Assembly: GCA_014650475.1 (NCBI GenBank) | Contig: BMVA01000031.1 | Location: 1-49,601 of the forward strand | DNA: 49,601 bases | Reading direction: 5' to 3' | Source of the DNA: Streptomyces albogriseolus | GTDB taxonomy: Bacteria; Actinomycetota; Actinomycetes; Streptomycetales; Streptomycetaceae | Part shown: one piece after another, positions 15,731 to 24,508 of the stretch | How the letters are laid out: each line of letters opens with the position of its first letter | Numbering within the stretch: the first letter of the stretch is position 1 | The notes under the pieces: generated by a model | What the model was told of the DNA's origin: nothing | The model's input: only the letters and a program-made list of their open reading frames with translations | Database searches by the model: none | Translations under genes and position numbers: made by a program

Positions 15731-18270
15731 CCACCCCACGCGACCCGCAGTCCGACCCGGCCGACGGGGCACCCCTCCACGCACCTGCGCCGAACGGCCC
15801 GCAAGCCGGAGCCGGTTCCGCAGCCGGCGGTCTCCGGTCGGCGTCCGCGCCGTACGGTGAGCGAGCCGGTGACGATGCCGCGGCCGGCGGCCGGCGACCC
15901 GCGTCCGCAGCGCAGGGCGCGCGGACCCAGACCGAAGCCGCGGCCGGCGGTACCCGTCCGGCGTCCGCGCCGTACGGCCCGCGCGCCGGAGCTGATGCCG
16001 CCATCGGTGACCCGCCGCCCGCCGCGCCCGCACCGCACGGCGCTCCCGTCGGAGCCGAAGCCACCGGCGGACCCCGCCCCGCACCGCCCGGCGGGCAGGC
16101 CGGTGCCGGAACGGCCGCCCCCGCAGCCGCTTCCGGTCCGGCGGCCGGCGTCCCACCGCACGGCGCGCATGCCGCGCCCGCCGTCGGTGACCCGCCGCCC
16201 CCGCAGACCGCCGTGAGCCCCGGCCCGCCCACCGCCGACCCCCGCTGGGCCCGCCCCGCCTTCCTCGCGCTGCTTCTCGCCACCGGCGTGCTCTACCTCT
16301 GCAACCTCCACGCCTCCGGCTACGCCAACTCCTTCTACTCCGCGGCCGTGCAGGCGGGCAGCCAGTCATGGAAGGCCTTCTTCTTCGGCTCGCTCGACGC
16401 GGCGAACGCCATCACCGTCGACAAGCCTCCGGCCGCGCTCTGGCCGATGGCCCTCTCGGTGCGCCTGTTCGGTCTCAACTCCTGGGCGATCCTCGTGCCC
16501 GAGGTCCTGATGGGCGTCGGCACGGTCGCCGTCGTGCACGCGTCCGTGCGCCGCCGTTCCGGTCACGGCGCCGCGCTCCTCGCGGGAGCGGTCCTCGCGC
16601 TCACCCCGGTCGCGGCGCTGATGTTCCGCTTCAACAATCCGGACGCGCTGCTCGCGCTGCTGATGGCGGTCGCCTGCCATCTCGTCGTCCGCGCCCTGGA
16701 GGACGGCCGGACCAGGTGGCTGGTGTGGGCGGGCGTCGCCGTTGGCTTCGCCTTCCTCACCAAGACGCTCCAGGCGTTCCTGATCCTCCCGGCCCTGGCC
16801 GCGGTCTACGCGGTCTGCGCCCCCGTCCGCCCGCGCAAGCGGTTCGCGCAGCTCGCGCTCGCGACCGTCGCGCTCGTGGTGTCCGGCGGCTGGTGGGTCG
16901 CGGTGGTCGAGCTGTGGCCGGCGTCCTCACGGCCGTACATCGGCGGCTCGCAGAGCAACAGCTTCCTGGAGCTGACCTTCGGCTACAACGGCCTCGGCCG
17001 GCTCAACGGCGACGAGACGGGCAGCGTCGGAGGCGGGGGCGCCCCGGGCGGCGGCGGACGCTGGGGCGAGACCGGCTGGGACCGGATGTTCAACGACGAC
17101 ATCGGCGGCCAGATCTCCTGGCTGCTGCCCGCCGCGCTGCTCCTGCTCGTCGCCGGCCTGGTCCTGACCCGTAAGGCCGGCAGGACCGACGTCACCCGGG
17201 CCGCGTTCCTGGTGTGGGGCGGCTCGCTGCTGACGACCGCTGTCGTCTTCAGCTTCATGGCCGGCATCTTCCACCAGTACTACACGGTGGCGCTGGCCCC
17301 CTACGTGGCGGCCGTGACCGGCATGGGCGCGGCGGCCCTGTGGCACAGGCGGCGGGAGACGTGGGCCGCCCTCACCCTGGCGGCGACCGTCACGGCGACG
17401 GCGGCCTGGGGGTACGTCCTGCTCCACCGCACGCCCGACTACCTGCCGTGGCTGCGGTGGCTCGTCCTGGTGGGCGGACTGACCGCGGCGCTGGGGCTGG
17501 TCTTCGCGGGCCGGGCGGGACGCCGGGTGGTGCTCGCGGCGGCCGGGCTGGGCGTCGCGGCCTCCCTGGCCGGCCCGACGGCGTACACCCTGAGCACCGT
17601 GCGGGAGGGGCACTCCGGCTCCATCGTCACGGCCGGTCCCGCGTCGACGGGCAGGGGAGGCGGCCCCGGCGGGGGCGGAGGCCCCCGGAACGGCACCCCG
17701 CCCGGTGCCGACGGGAACGGCCCCTCTCAAAACGGCGGCTTCCCCGGCGGCGGCCCCGGCCAGGACGGCTTCGGCGCCCCTCCTGGCGCCGACGGCACCA
17801 CCCCGCCCGGCGGAGCCGGCACCACCACGGAAGCCCCCGGCCAGGGTCCCCGCGGCGGAGGCGCCGGCATGGGTGGTCTCCTCGGCGGCACCGACGTCGA
17901 CGCCGAGGCACGCGAGCTGCTGGAGGCCGGCGCCGCCGGCCACACCTGGGCCGCCGCGGCGGTCGGCGCGCAGAACGCCGCGAGCTACCAGCTCGCCACC
18001 GGCGAACCGGTCATGGCGATCGGCGGCTTCAACGGCACCGACCCGTCCCCGACCCTCGCGCAGTTCCAGCAGTACGTGAAGGACGGCCGCATCCACTACT
18101 TCGTCTCCGGCGGAAGTGGAGGCGGAGGCGGAGGCGGCACGGGCCGAGGCGGAGGATCCGGCACCGGTGCCGCCTCCCGGATCACCGCCTGGGTGCAGTC
18201 CCACTTCACCCACGTCACCGCCGGCTCCGTCACCTTCTACGACCTCACCCGCCCGACGTCCGAGAACTGA
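15727..18270 (+). CDS. GT39/ArnT-like polyprenyl-sugar transferase
   Basis: The protein has 847 residues, with ATG overlapping the previous stop. The first ~165 residues are a disordered repeat region (units like RPASAPYGPRAGADAA). A multi-helix GT39/PMT_2 membrane domain follows, with the catalytic loop ITVDKPPAALWPM, FGLNSWAILVPEVLMG, FRFNNPDALLALLM and LTKTLQAFLILP. Positions ~640-720 are a glycine-rich linker. The last ~120 residues are a soluble extracytoplasmic domain (TWAAAAVGAQNAASYQLATGEPVMAIGGFNGTDPSPTL...YFVSGG) as in the YkcA/B-type family. It should transfer a sugar from a polyprenyl phosphate made by the upstream enzyme to an envelope acceptor. It is last in the two-component operon. 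Confidence 0.92.
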   Translation: MTTPRDPQSDPADGAPLHAPAPNGPQAGAGSAAGGLRSASAPYGERAGDDAAAGGRRPASAAQGARTQTEAAAGGTRPASAPYGPRAGADAAIGDPPPAAPAPHGAPVGAEATGGPRPAPPGGQAGAGTAAPAAASGPAAGVPPHGAHAAPAVGDPPPPQTAVSPGPPTADPRWARPAFLALLLATGVLYLCNLHASGYANSFYSAAVQAGSQSWKAFFFGSLDAANAITVDKPPAALWPMALSVRLFGLNSWAILVPEVLMGVGTVAVVHASVRRRSGHGAALLAGAVLALTPVAALMFRFNNPDALLALLMAVACHLVVRALEDGRTRWLVWAGVAVGFAFLTKTLQAFLILPALAAVYAVCAPVRPRKRFAQLALATVALVVSGGWWVAVVELWPASSRPYIGGSQSNSFLELTFGYNGLGRLNGDETGSVGGGGAPGGGGRWGETGWDRMFNDDIGGQISWLLPAALLLLVAGLVLTRKAGRTDVTRAAFLVWGGSLLTTAVVFSFMAGIFHQYYTVALAPYVAAVTGMGAAALWHRRRETWAALTLAATVTATAAWGYVLLHRTPDYLPWLRWLVLVGGLTAALGLVFAGRAGRRVVLAAAGLGVAASLAGPTAYTLSTVREGHSGSIVTAGPASTGRGGGPGGGGGPRNGTPPGADGNGPSQNGGFPGGGPGQDGFGAPPGADGTTPPGGAGTTTEAPGQGPRGGGAGMGGLLGGTDVDAEARELLEAGAAGHTWAAAAVGAQNAASYQLATGEPVMAIGGFNGTDPSPTLAQFQQYVKDGRIHYFVSGGSGGGGGGGTGRGGGSGTGAASRITAWVQSHFTHVTAGSVTFYDLTRPTSEN

Positions 18271-18289
18271 CCCCGCCCCACGACCACGT

Positions 18290-18604
18290 GGCACCTCGGC
18301 GGTGCCGTCGATCCGCACTCAGGGGCCGTTCCAGTCGTCACTCAGGACGATCGGGGCGACCCGCGGGTCCCTCCCCCAGTGCCTAAGGGCCTGGGAGGTG
18401 CCCCCAGGCGTTGCGGGTCTTGGCGCGCTCCGGGTACGTGGACACCACGATCCGCCCGGAATCGTCGACCCCGCAGGTCAGCGGCGACCCCTGCGGGCCG
18501 CCGTCGGAGCGGCGGGTCAGCAGGATCGCGCGGTGCCGGGGGCGTACGAAGTCGAGCAACTCGTCGAGGGAGACGCGGGTGTTGGTCGCGATGTTGGGTG
18601 CCAT
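18290..18604 (-). pseudogene. Broken PPOX/F420-type split-barrel oxidoreductase
   Basis: From ATG at 18604 the frame encodes an intact PPOX N-terminus (DFVRPRHRAILLTRRSDGG, SGRIVVSTYPERAKTRNA), then diverges and stops in a palindromic insert at 18371-18407. Beyond the insert the family sequence resumes in a shifted frame (DPRVAPIVLSDDWNGP), meets an in-frame TGA at 18319-18321 where the family normally has tryptophan, and continues VRIDGTAEV before similarity ends at ~18290. The gene therefore has at least three lesions: insertion, nonsense change and a missing 3' half. The 3' end abuts the stop of the GT39-type gene, suggesting a deletion brought them together. Confidence 0.85.
18371..18407. 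repeat. Small palindromic insertion in the PPOX gene
   Basis: Read on the minus strand, the segment contains a hairpin CTGGGGG-cac-CTCCCAG (one G-T pair) followed by GGCACTGGGGGAGG. It interrupts the codons between TRNA and DPRV of the PPOX family. Short elements of this composition are scattered between Streptomyces genes, usually outside coding sequence, so a copy inside a gene shows it was inserted. Exact ends cannot be fixed because no intact copy of the target is present. Confidence 0.6.
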
Positions 18605-18613
18605 GGCGTCAGC

Positions 18614-18961
18614 CTAGGCCGCCATCGCCTCCGGGAGGTTGTCGTACACGGGCACGTCGCGGCGCAGCCCGGTCACCTCCAGGACGCGGCCCGCCACGCT
18701 CTCGGGGAGGGCCACCACGTGCACCCGGGTGTCGGGGAGCAGCAGCCTCCGGGCGTCGTTGATCAGACGGATGCCCTGGGAGTCCATGAAGCGGGTCCCG
18801 GACAGGTCGAGGACCATCACCCGCGCGGGCCCCTCGGAGCCGGAGCGGGCCTGATACATGATCAGCGGCAGCAGGCCGTCGGCGTTGCGGAAGTCGATCT
18901 CCGACGGCAGCGGGAGCATCACACGCTCGGAGGAAGGGGGCGGAGGGGTCACGGCATTCAC
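18614..18961 (-). CDS. STAS-domain anti-sigma factor antagonist
   Basis: The protein has 115 residues with GTG start at 18961. Residues ~15-110 form a STAS domain; the signature LDLSGTRFMDSQGIRLI places the phosphorylatable serine at S61 in DSQG. Unphosphorylated antagonists of this class bind anti-sigma kinases and release SigB/SigF-type sigma factors. No anti-sigma kinase is encoded beside it, but the same window carries a SpoIIE-type phosphatase and two SigF-type sigma factors, so all but the kinase of a partner-switching set are present in loose proximity. No strong ribosome site is visible before the GTG. The ATG at 18919 would also leave most of the domain intact. Confidence 0.88.
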   Translation of the reverse strand: MNAVTPPPPSSERVMLPLPSEIDFRNADGLLPLIMYQARSGSEGPARVMVLDLSGTRFMDSQGIRLINDARRLLLPDTRVHVVALPESVAGRVLEVTGLRRDVPVYDNLPEAMAA

Positions 18962-19063
18962 CTGACACGGTCGTCCGGAATCGGCAGGCCGCTTCCTGAC
19001 CCTCCACCCATTGGACCACGCCGGGGGCGAGACCGGAAGCGGCGCAGGTCCGGACGCCGTGGC

Positions 19064-19885
19064 TCAGACCTCCGGGAGCTTCTCGCCCCGCACGGCCTGG
19101 ACGTCCAGCTCCACCCGGAGCGTGGTGCCGACGGCGGCGATGCCGGCCTGGACGACCTGGTTGTAGTGCATCGCGAAGTCCTCGCGCCGCAGTTCCGTGG
19201 TGGCGCGGAAGGCCGCCCGGGTGCCGCCCCAGGGGTCGGCGCCGGTGCCGAGGTACGCCAGGTCCAGGTCGACCGGGCGGACCACGCCGCGCATGGTCAG
19301 TTCGCCGTGCACGGTCCAGCGGTCGGTGCCCGCCTGGGTGAGCCCCGTGGACCGGTAGGCGATCTCCGGGTGCCGCGCGACGTCCAGGAAGTCCGGCGAC
19401 CGCAGATGGGTGTCGCGCATCCTGTTGCCGGTGTCGATGGACGCGGCCCGGATCACGGCCTCCACGCGCGACTTGGTGACGTCGTCCGGGGCGATCTCCA
19501 CCGAGGCGGTGAAGTCGGTGAACCGGCCCCGCACGCTGGAGATGCCCAGGTGCTGGGCGACGGCGGCCACGCTGGAGTGCGCCGGGTCGACGGTCCACGG
19601 GCCGGGCGGCGGCAGCTCCGTGCCCCCGGCGCGGGCCAGCGTCACCGTCCCGATCTCCGCGCGCCCGCTCGCGGTGACGAGGGCGCTGGCGGCGGCGGGT
19701 GCGTACCCGACCGCGGTCACGACGACGGTGTACGCCCCCGGAGCCAGCTCGGTGGCGTCCCGGACGGCACCCTCGGCGTCCGCCTCGGCGCGCAGCACCT
19801 GGGCGCCGGTCCCGTCGGCCAGCGTGACGACCGCGTGCGACACGGCCCATCCGTCCCGGGTGCGGATCCTCGCGGTCAGTGGCAT
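19064..19885 (-). CDS. YceI-like protein with carboxypeptidase-regulatory-like domain
   Basis: The protein has 273 residues from ATG 19885 (AGGGAGAAG upstream). Residues 1-~85 are an immunoglobulin-like CarboxypepD_reg domain (VSHAVVTLADGTGAQVLRAEADAEG..., LAPGAYTVVVTAVGYAP). Residues ~95-270 are a YceI domain (WTVDPAHSSVAAVAQHLGISSVRGRFTDF, SIDTGNRMRDTHLRSPDFLDV, GELTMRGVVRPVDL), a lipocalin-like barrel that binds isoprenoid or polyprenyl chains. There is no signal peptide, whereas many YceI proteins are exported. It lies 108 bases downstream of the exporter, whose C-terminus carries three domains of the same Ig-like type, so the two are probably functionally linked. Confidence 0.9.
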   Translation of the reverse strand: MPLTARIRTRDGWAVSHAVVTLADGTGAQVLRAEADAEGAVRDATELAPGAYTVVVTAVGYAPAAASALVTASGRAEIGTVTLARAGGTELPPPGPWTVDPAHSSVAAVAQHLGISSVRGRFTDFTASVEIAPDDVTKSRVEAVIRAASIDTGNRMRDTHLRSPDFLDVARHPEIAYRSTGLTQAGTDRWTVHGELTMRGVVRPVDLDLAYLGTGADPWGGTRAAFRATTELRREDFAMHYNQVVQAGIAAVGTTLRVELDVQAVRGEKLPEV

Positions 19886-19993
19886 CCCGTCTTCTCCCTG
19901 AAAAGGCTCATGAAAAGGTCGTGAGACGACCGGCCCGCGGCGGGGCGCGTCTCCGCTACAGGACGCGCGGGCCCGCCACGGGCCGGAACTCGG

Positions 19994-22519
19994 TCAGTCG
20001 CCCGGGTGGGCGAGCTCGATGTCGTGGTCGTCGACACCGGGTCCTGCGACCGTCAGGGCGCTCGCCACCGGCGGGTAGCCCGTGGCGATGACGGTGTACT
20101 CGCCGCCGTCCAGGTCGGCGAAGGCGTACGCCCCGTCCTCACCGGTGGTGGCGGTGCCGGCCACGTTGCCCGCCGCGTCGACCAGGGTGACCCGGGCGTC
20201 GGCCAGCGGACCGTGCGGGGCGCGGATCACACCCCGGACGTGGGCGCCGGTCTCCAGGTCGGCCTCGACCCGGGTGACGCCCGTGGCGCCGATCTCGACC
20301 GGCAGGGCGCGCGGCCGGTACCCGGCGGCGTTCACCGCCACGGTCACCGTGCCCGGCACCAGCTCGGTGAACGAGAACTCGCCCTGCTCGCCGGTGGTCC
20401 CGGTGGCCAGCAGATCCCCGCGCACATCGGTGACGATCACCATCGCGTCCTCCACCGGCTGCCCGGTGTCCGCCGCGCGGACCACGCCGGTCATACCGCT
20501 GGTGCCGCTGAGCAGGATGTCGTAGGACACCGGCTCGCCGTTCACCACGACCGTCGACGCCTGCGGCTGGTGCCCGTCGGCGGCGGCGATCAGGACGTAC
20601 GACCCCGCCGAGGGGGCGTCCACCGCATAGGAGCCGTCGGCCTGGGCCACGGAGCGGCCCAGCTGGCGGCCGCCCAGGGAGATCAGCGTGACGGCGGCGC
20701 GGGGCACCGGGGTGCTGTCGGCGCCCCGGACGAAGCCGCGCACGGGGATGCCGGAGGAGGCGGACTCCTCGGGCCGGGCGGCGGTGGTGACGGCGGACAC
20801 CGGCTGGGCGAAGGTGTCCTCCGCGGCGGTCCGCGTCTCCGAGACGGAGGCCGCGGGGACGGCGCTTCCGGCCGGGACGGAGGCGGCCTCGGCGGCGACC
20901 GGGTCGCCGGCCCCGGCGGCCTGCTCCTGCGCGGCCTGGGCCAGCGCGCCGGTGGTCCGCAGCGGGACCTCCTTGATGAAGATCGTCACCAGGAAGCCGA
21001 GCAGGGCGACCGGCGCGACGTACAGGAAGATGTCGGCGATGCCGTGGCCGTAGGCGCTCTCCAGCCAGGTGCGGATGGACGGGGGCAGCAGGTCCATGTC
21101 GGGGATGGTGCCGCTGCCGGAGGCCTTGGCGGCCGCCGCCTGCTCCTGCGGGCTGAGGGTGCCGATGGTGTCCGCCGCGTAGTGGCTGATCCGGGAGGAC
21201 ATCACCGAGCCGAGCACGGAGACGCCCACCGCGCCGCCGAGGGAGCGGAAGAAGGTGACCACGGAGGAGGCCGCGCCCAGGTCGCTCGGGTCCACCTGGT
21301 TCTGCGTGCAGAGCACCAGGTTCTGCATCATCATGCCGACGCCCAGGCCCATCAGCGCCATGAAGACGCCGATGTGCCAGTACGGGGTGTCGTAGCGCAT
21401 GGTGCTCAGCAGGCCGAGGCCCGCCGTGAGCAGCACACCGCCCGCCAGGAGCCAGGCCTTCCAGCGGCCGGTCCTCGTGATGACGATGCCGGAGACGGTC
21501 GACGATATGAACAGACCGCCGATCATCGGGATGGTCATGACGCCCGACATGGTCGGGGACTTGTCCCGGGCGAGCTGGAAGTACTGGCTGAAGTAGACGG
21601 TGCCCGCGAACATCGCGATACCGACGAACAGCGAGGCCAGCGACGCCAGCGTGATGGTGCGGTTGCGGAACAGGCGCAGCGGGATGATCGGCTCGCTCGC
21701 CCTGGACTCGACGAGCAGGAAGATCAGCGTCAGCAGGACCGCGCCGCCGACCATCGCCCCGGTCTGCCACGACATCCAGTCGTACTTGTCGTCGGCGAAG
21801 GTGACCCAGACGAGCAGCAGGCTGACGGCCGCGGTGACGAAGAAGGCGCCGGCCCAGTCGACCTTGACCTCCCGCTTCACCAGCGGCAGGTGCAGCGTCT
21901 TCTGCAGCACGACCAGCGCGATCAGCGCGAACGGGATGCCGACGTAGAGGCACCAGCGCCAGCCGAGCCAGCTGGTGTCGGTGATGACGCCGCCGAGCAG
22001 CGGGCCGCCGACGGTCGCGACCGCGAAGGTCGCGCCCAGGTAACCGGAGTACCGCCCGCGCTCCCGCGGGGAGATCATCGCGGCCATGATGATCTGGGCC
22101 AGCGCGGCGAGACCGCCGCCGCCGAGGCCCTGGATGGCGCGCGCGGTGATCAGCATGCCCGGGTTCTGCGCCGTGCCGGCCACGATCGAGCCGATCACGA
22201 AGATGACCAGGGCCGTCTGGACCAGGGCCTTCTTGCTGATGAGGTCGGCGAGCTTGCCCCACAGGGGGGTGGAGGCGGTCATCGTCAGCAGCGAGGCGGT
22301 GACGACCCAGGTGTAGGCGCTCTGGCCGCCGCCGAGGTCGGAGACGATCTCGGGCAGGGCGTTGGTGACGATGGTCGACGACAGGATGGCGCAGAACATG
22401 CCGAGCAACAGCCCGGACAGCGCCTCCATGATCTGCCGGTGCGTCATCGGAGCGTCCTGGGAGGGGCCTCCCCCGTGCTTGGCATGAGCCCGCACACCGT
22501 TCGGTGTGGTCGTTGCCAT
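19994..22519 (-). CDS. DHA2-type drug exporter with three C-terminal Ig-like domains
   Basis: The 841-residue protein starts at ATG 22519. Residues ~30-535 form a 14-helix major-facilitator drug:H+ antiporter (TIVTNALPEIVSDL, motif WGKLADLISKK, ARAIQGLGGGGL, YLGATFAVATVGGPLLGG). After a ~75-residue alanine-rich linker come three tandem CarboxypepD_reg repeats (~610-841: RGFVRGADSTPVPRAAVTL, TGVVRAADTGQPVEDAMVI, RGVIRAPHGPLADARVTL). DHA2 exporters normally end soon after the last helix at ~530 residues, so the tail is an unusual fusion. It starts 13 bases after the marR stop, so it is co-transcribed and presumably repressed by that regulator until a ligand appears. Confidence 0.95.
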   Translation of the reverse strand: MATTTPNGVRAHAKHGGGPSQDAPMTHRQIMEALSGLLLGMFCAILSSTIVTNALPEIVSDLGGGQSAYTWVVTASLLTMTASTPLWGKLADLISKKALVQTALVIFVIGSIVAGTAQNPGMLITARAIQGLGGGGLAALAQIIMAAMISPRERGRYSGYLGATFAVATVGGPLLGGVITDTSWLGWRWCLYVGIPFALIALVVLQKTLHLPLVKREVKVDWAGAFFVTAAVSLLLVWVTFADDKYDWMSWQTGAMVGGAVLLTLIFLLVESRASEPIIPLRLFRNRTITLASLASLFVGIAMFAGTVYFSQYFQLARDKSPTMSGVMTIPMIGGLFISSTVSGIVITRTGRWKAWLLAGGVLLTAGLGLLSTMRYDTPYWHIGVFMALMGLGVGMMMQNLVLCTQNQVDPSDLGAASSVVTFFRSLGGAVGVSVLGSVMSSRISHYAADTIGTLSPQEQAAAAKASGSGTIPDMDLLPPSIRTWLESAYGHGIADIFLYVAPVALLGFLVTIFIKEVPLRTTGALAQAAQEQAAGAGDPVAAEAASVPAGSAVPAASVSETRTAAEDTFAQPVSAVTTAARPEESASSGIPVRGFVRGADSTPVPRAAVTLISLGGRQLGRSVAQADGSYAVDAPSAGSYVLIAAADGHQPQASTVVVNGEPVSYDILLSGTSGMTGVVRAADTGQPVEDAMVIVTDVRGDLLATGTTGEQGEFSFTELVPGTVTVAVNAAGYRPRALPVEIGATGVTRVEADLETGAHVRGVIRAPHGPLADARVTLVDAAGNVAGTATTGEDGAYAFADLDGGEYTVIATGYPPVASALTVAGPGVDDHDIELAHPGD

Positions 22520-22532
22520 GGACTTCCTTCTC

Positions 22533-23024
22533 TTACGTGCTTACGGGTGTACGGGTGGTCTGTCCGAGTGACGGAGGCGCCTGCCGGGGCACGGTGCGGG
22601 GGTCGCCGAAGCTGTCCCTGAGCCGGGCCATCAGCCGGGCGAGGTGACCGACCTCCTCGTCCGACCAGTCGCCGAGCCGCTCCGCGAGGAGGTGGGTCGT
22701 GAGCCGGAACAGCTCGTCGAGCCGGTCCCGGCCGGCCGGGGTGAGGCGCAGGATGCGGGACCGCTTGTCGGCGGGGTCGGGGGAGCGCTCGATCCAGCCG
22801 CGCTCTGCCAGATGGGTGACGTGCCGGCTGGTGACGGACATGTCCACGGACAGCAGTTCGGCGAGCCTGCTCATGCGCATGTCGCCATGGCGGCCCAGCA
22901 CGGTCAGCACGGCCGCGGAGCCGCTCGGGCAGTCCGACGGCATCAGCCGGTTCATCTCCCGTTTGACGGCGCCGAAGGCGCTGAACTGCCGGACCAGCTC
23001 CTCGTACTGTGCCGACTCGGCCAT
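22533..23024 (-). CDS. MarR-family regulator
   Basis: The protein has 163 residues. ATG at 23024 (MAESAQYEELV) follows GGAGG; the upstream in-frame extension would read through the operator. The winged-helix core is typical (AAVLTVLGRHGDMRMSRLAELLSVDMSVTSRHVTHLAERGWIERSPDPADKRSRILRLTPAG), with the wing arginines intact. Members bind short palindromes as dimers and dissociate when a small phenolic or drug-like ligand binds. It heads the exporter operon, and the palindromes at 23039-23124 directly upstream fit autorepression. Confidence 0.94.
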   Translation of the reverse strand: MAESAQYEELVRQFSAFGAVKREMNRLMPSDCPSGSAAVLTVLGRHGDMRMSRLAELLSVDMSVTSRHVTHLAERGWIERSPDPADKRSRILRLTPAGRDRLDELFRLTTHLLAERLGDWSDEEVGHLARLMARLRDSFGDPRTVPRQAPPSLGQTTRTPVST

Positions 23025-23038
23025 GGCACCTCCGTTTC

Positions 23039-23124
23039 GTTGCTTAAAGCAACCGTAGGTATCGATGGTTGCTGAAGGCAAATAAAAACGGGCGGTGCGG
23101 CCCAAAAACTTGGCAAAGGCAAGT
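23039..23124. promoter_or_regulatory. Three palindromic MarR-type operators
   Basis: GTTGCTTAAAGCAAC (23039-23053) is a perfect palindrome about a central A. GTTGCTGAAGGCAAA (23068-23082) is a weaker copy centred 29 bases away. ACTTGGCAAAGGCAAGT (23108-23124) is a third, looser one. They lie in the promoter region of the marR-exporter operon and are richer in A/T than their surroundings. The first sits 14 bases before the marR ATG. Confidence 0.65.
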
Positions 23125-23181
23125 AATCGCGCCAGTAAACACGCAGGTGGGAGGGGGTCTCCCTCGTCTGTCCCGCCCCGC

Positions 23182-23211
23182 TTGGGGGCCCGGACGGTGA
23201 TTCGCTAGGGT
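23182..23211 (+). promoter_or_regulatory. Promoter for leaderless small gene
   Basis: TTGGGG (23182-23187) and TAGGGT (23206-23211) are separated by 18 bases. The -10 ends nine bases before the ATG at 23220, so transcription should start at or next to the initiation codon and the message would be leaderless. No ribosome site is present, which agrees. Confidence 0.5.
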
Positions 23212-23219
23212 CTCGGTCC

Positions 23220-23414
23220 ATGGCTAACACCCAGGGCCCGCAGGGCAATCACGACCCCGCCGGCAGCACCCAGATGTTCCGCGCGTTCGTCGACGAGGCC
23301 CCCCAGGGCAGGCAGGCGGCGGCCACGGGCGGCGGCCCGCGGATCGGCCTGATCGTCGGCATCGTCGTCGCCGTGGCGGTCGTCGCGGCGGTGGCCTGGC
23401 TCGCACTGAAGTGA
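23220..23414 (+). CDS. Small tail-anchored membrane protein
   Basis: The protein has 64 residues. The first ~40 are polar and disordered (MANTQGPQGNHDPAGSTQMF...) and the rest is one membrane helix (IGLIVGIVVAVAVVAAVAWLALK) ending two residues before the stop, giving a C-tail-anchored topology with the N-terminus in the cytoplasm. A leaderless promoter and a strong shared terminator frame the gene, so it is monocistronic. It is of unknown function, and its position next to the sigN-type gene looks like ordinary Streptomyces synteny. Confidence 0.8.
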   Translation: MANTQGPQGNHDPAGSTQMFRAFVDEAPQGRQAAATGGGPRIGLIVGIVVAVAVVAAVAWLALK

Positions 23415-23454
23415 ACGAAGGGCCGCCGAGGGAAAACCCCTCGGCGGCCCTTCG
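23415..23454. terminator. Bidirectional terminator
   Basis: A perfect 17-18-bp stem (ACGAAGGGCCGCCGAGGG and its complement) with loop AAAAC lies between the convergent small membrane gene and the sigma-factor gene. It begins directly after the TGA at 23412-23414 and serves both strands. Confidence 0.9.
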
Positions 23455-23490
23455 TCCGGTGCCGGCCCTCACCGGCCCGCACCGGGGACG

Positions 23491-24393
23491 TCAGTCCGAG
23501 ATGAGCCCTTCCCGCAGCTGGGCAAGGGTCCGCGTCAGCAGCCGGGAGACGTGCATCTGCGAGATGCCCACTTCCTCGCCGATCTGCGACTGCGTCATGT
23601 TCGCGAAGAACCGCAGCATGATGATCCGCCGCTCACGCGGCGGCAGCTTCGCCAGCAGCGGCTTCAGCGACTCCCGGTACTCCACGCCCTCCAGCGCCGT
23701 GTCCTCGTAGCCGAGGCGGTCCGCCAGGGAGCCCTCCCCGCCGTCGTCCTCCGGGGCGGGGGAGTCCAGCGAGGACGCCGTGTAGGCGTTCCCCACCGCG
23801 AGGCCGTCGACGACGTCCTCCTCGGACACGCCCAGCACGGCGGCGAGTTCGCCCACCGTCGGGGAGCGGTCCAGCTTCTGGGAGAGCTCGTCGCCGGCCT
23901 TGGTCAGCGCCAGCCGCAGCTCCTGGAGCCGGCGCGGGACCCGCACCGACCAGGACGTGTCACGGAAGAACCGCTTGATCTCCCCGACCACCGTCGGCAT
24001 CGCGAACGTCGGGAACTCCACGCCCCGTTCGCAGTCGAAGCGGTCGATCGCCTTGATCAGCCCGATGGTGCCGACCTGGACGATGTCCTCCATCGGCTCG
24101 TTGCGCGAGCGGAACCGCGCCGCCGCGTACCGCACGAGCGGGAGGTTGAGCTCGATCAGCGTGTCCCGGACGTAGGCGCGCTCGGGGCTGTCCTCGTCGA
24201 GCGCGGCGAGCCGCAGGAACAGGGAGCGGGACAGGGTGCGGGTGTCGAGGGCCGCCGTGTCCGGGAGGTCCGGAGCGGGTGTGACGGCGAGGGCCGGGCC
24301 CTCGTCGATGGGGCCGAGTGCGTCGAGAGCATGGGGAGCTGACTCGCTCTCCGCGAGCGTGAGCACCTTCGAGCTGCCCTGTTCTGCGGACAT
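23491..24393 (-). CDS. sigN: SigB/SigF-family sigma factor, SigN-like
   Basis: The protein has 300 residues. ATG at 24393 was chosen because AAGGGGGTGG precedes it. Region 2 is [37 protein letters not shown] and [20 protein letters not shown], region 3 is [21 protein letters not shown], and region 4 is [37 protein letters not shown]. The ~55-residue N-terminal extension is variable. Such factors direct stress and sporulation genes in Streptomyces and are held by anti-sigma kinases. It lies downstream of a close paralogue on the same strand but with its own ~250-base leader. The symbol rests on remembered gene order (sigN beside sigF, near tadA and upp) rather than on alignment. Confidence 0.85.
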   Translation of the reverse strand: MSAEQGSSKVLTLAESESAPHALDALGPIDEGPALAVTPAPDLPDTAALDTRTLSRSLFLRLAALDEDSPERAYVRDTLIELNLPLVRYAAARFRSRNEPMEDIVQVGTIGLIKAIDRFDCERGVEFPTFAMPTVVGEIKRFFRDTSWSVRVPRRLQELRLALTKAGDELSQKLDRSPTVGELAAVLGVSEEDVVDGLAVGNAYTASSLDSPAPEDDGGEGSLADRLGYEDTALEGVEYRESLKPLLAKLPPRERRIIMLRFFANMTQSQIGEEVGISQMHVSRLLTRTLAQLREGLISD

Positions 24394-24508
24394 GCCACCC
24401 CCTTTGGGTCGCGGGACGGTCGCGGCGAACGCTCCCGATCCGAGGAACGCAGCCTTCACCTGAATACCGGCGCCGAGGCTCCGGCAAACGCGCTTCCGGC
24501 AGAATGTC

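Noticed and set aside
20006-22621. An 871-codon plus-strand frame antisense to the exporter
   Set aside because: Its composition mirrors the exporter codons, there is no domain, and the exporter has 14 clear membrane helices.
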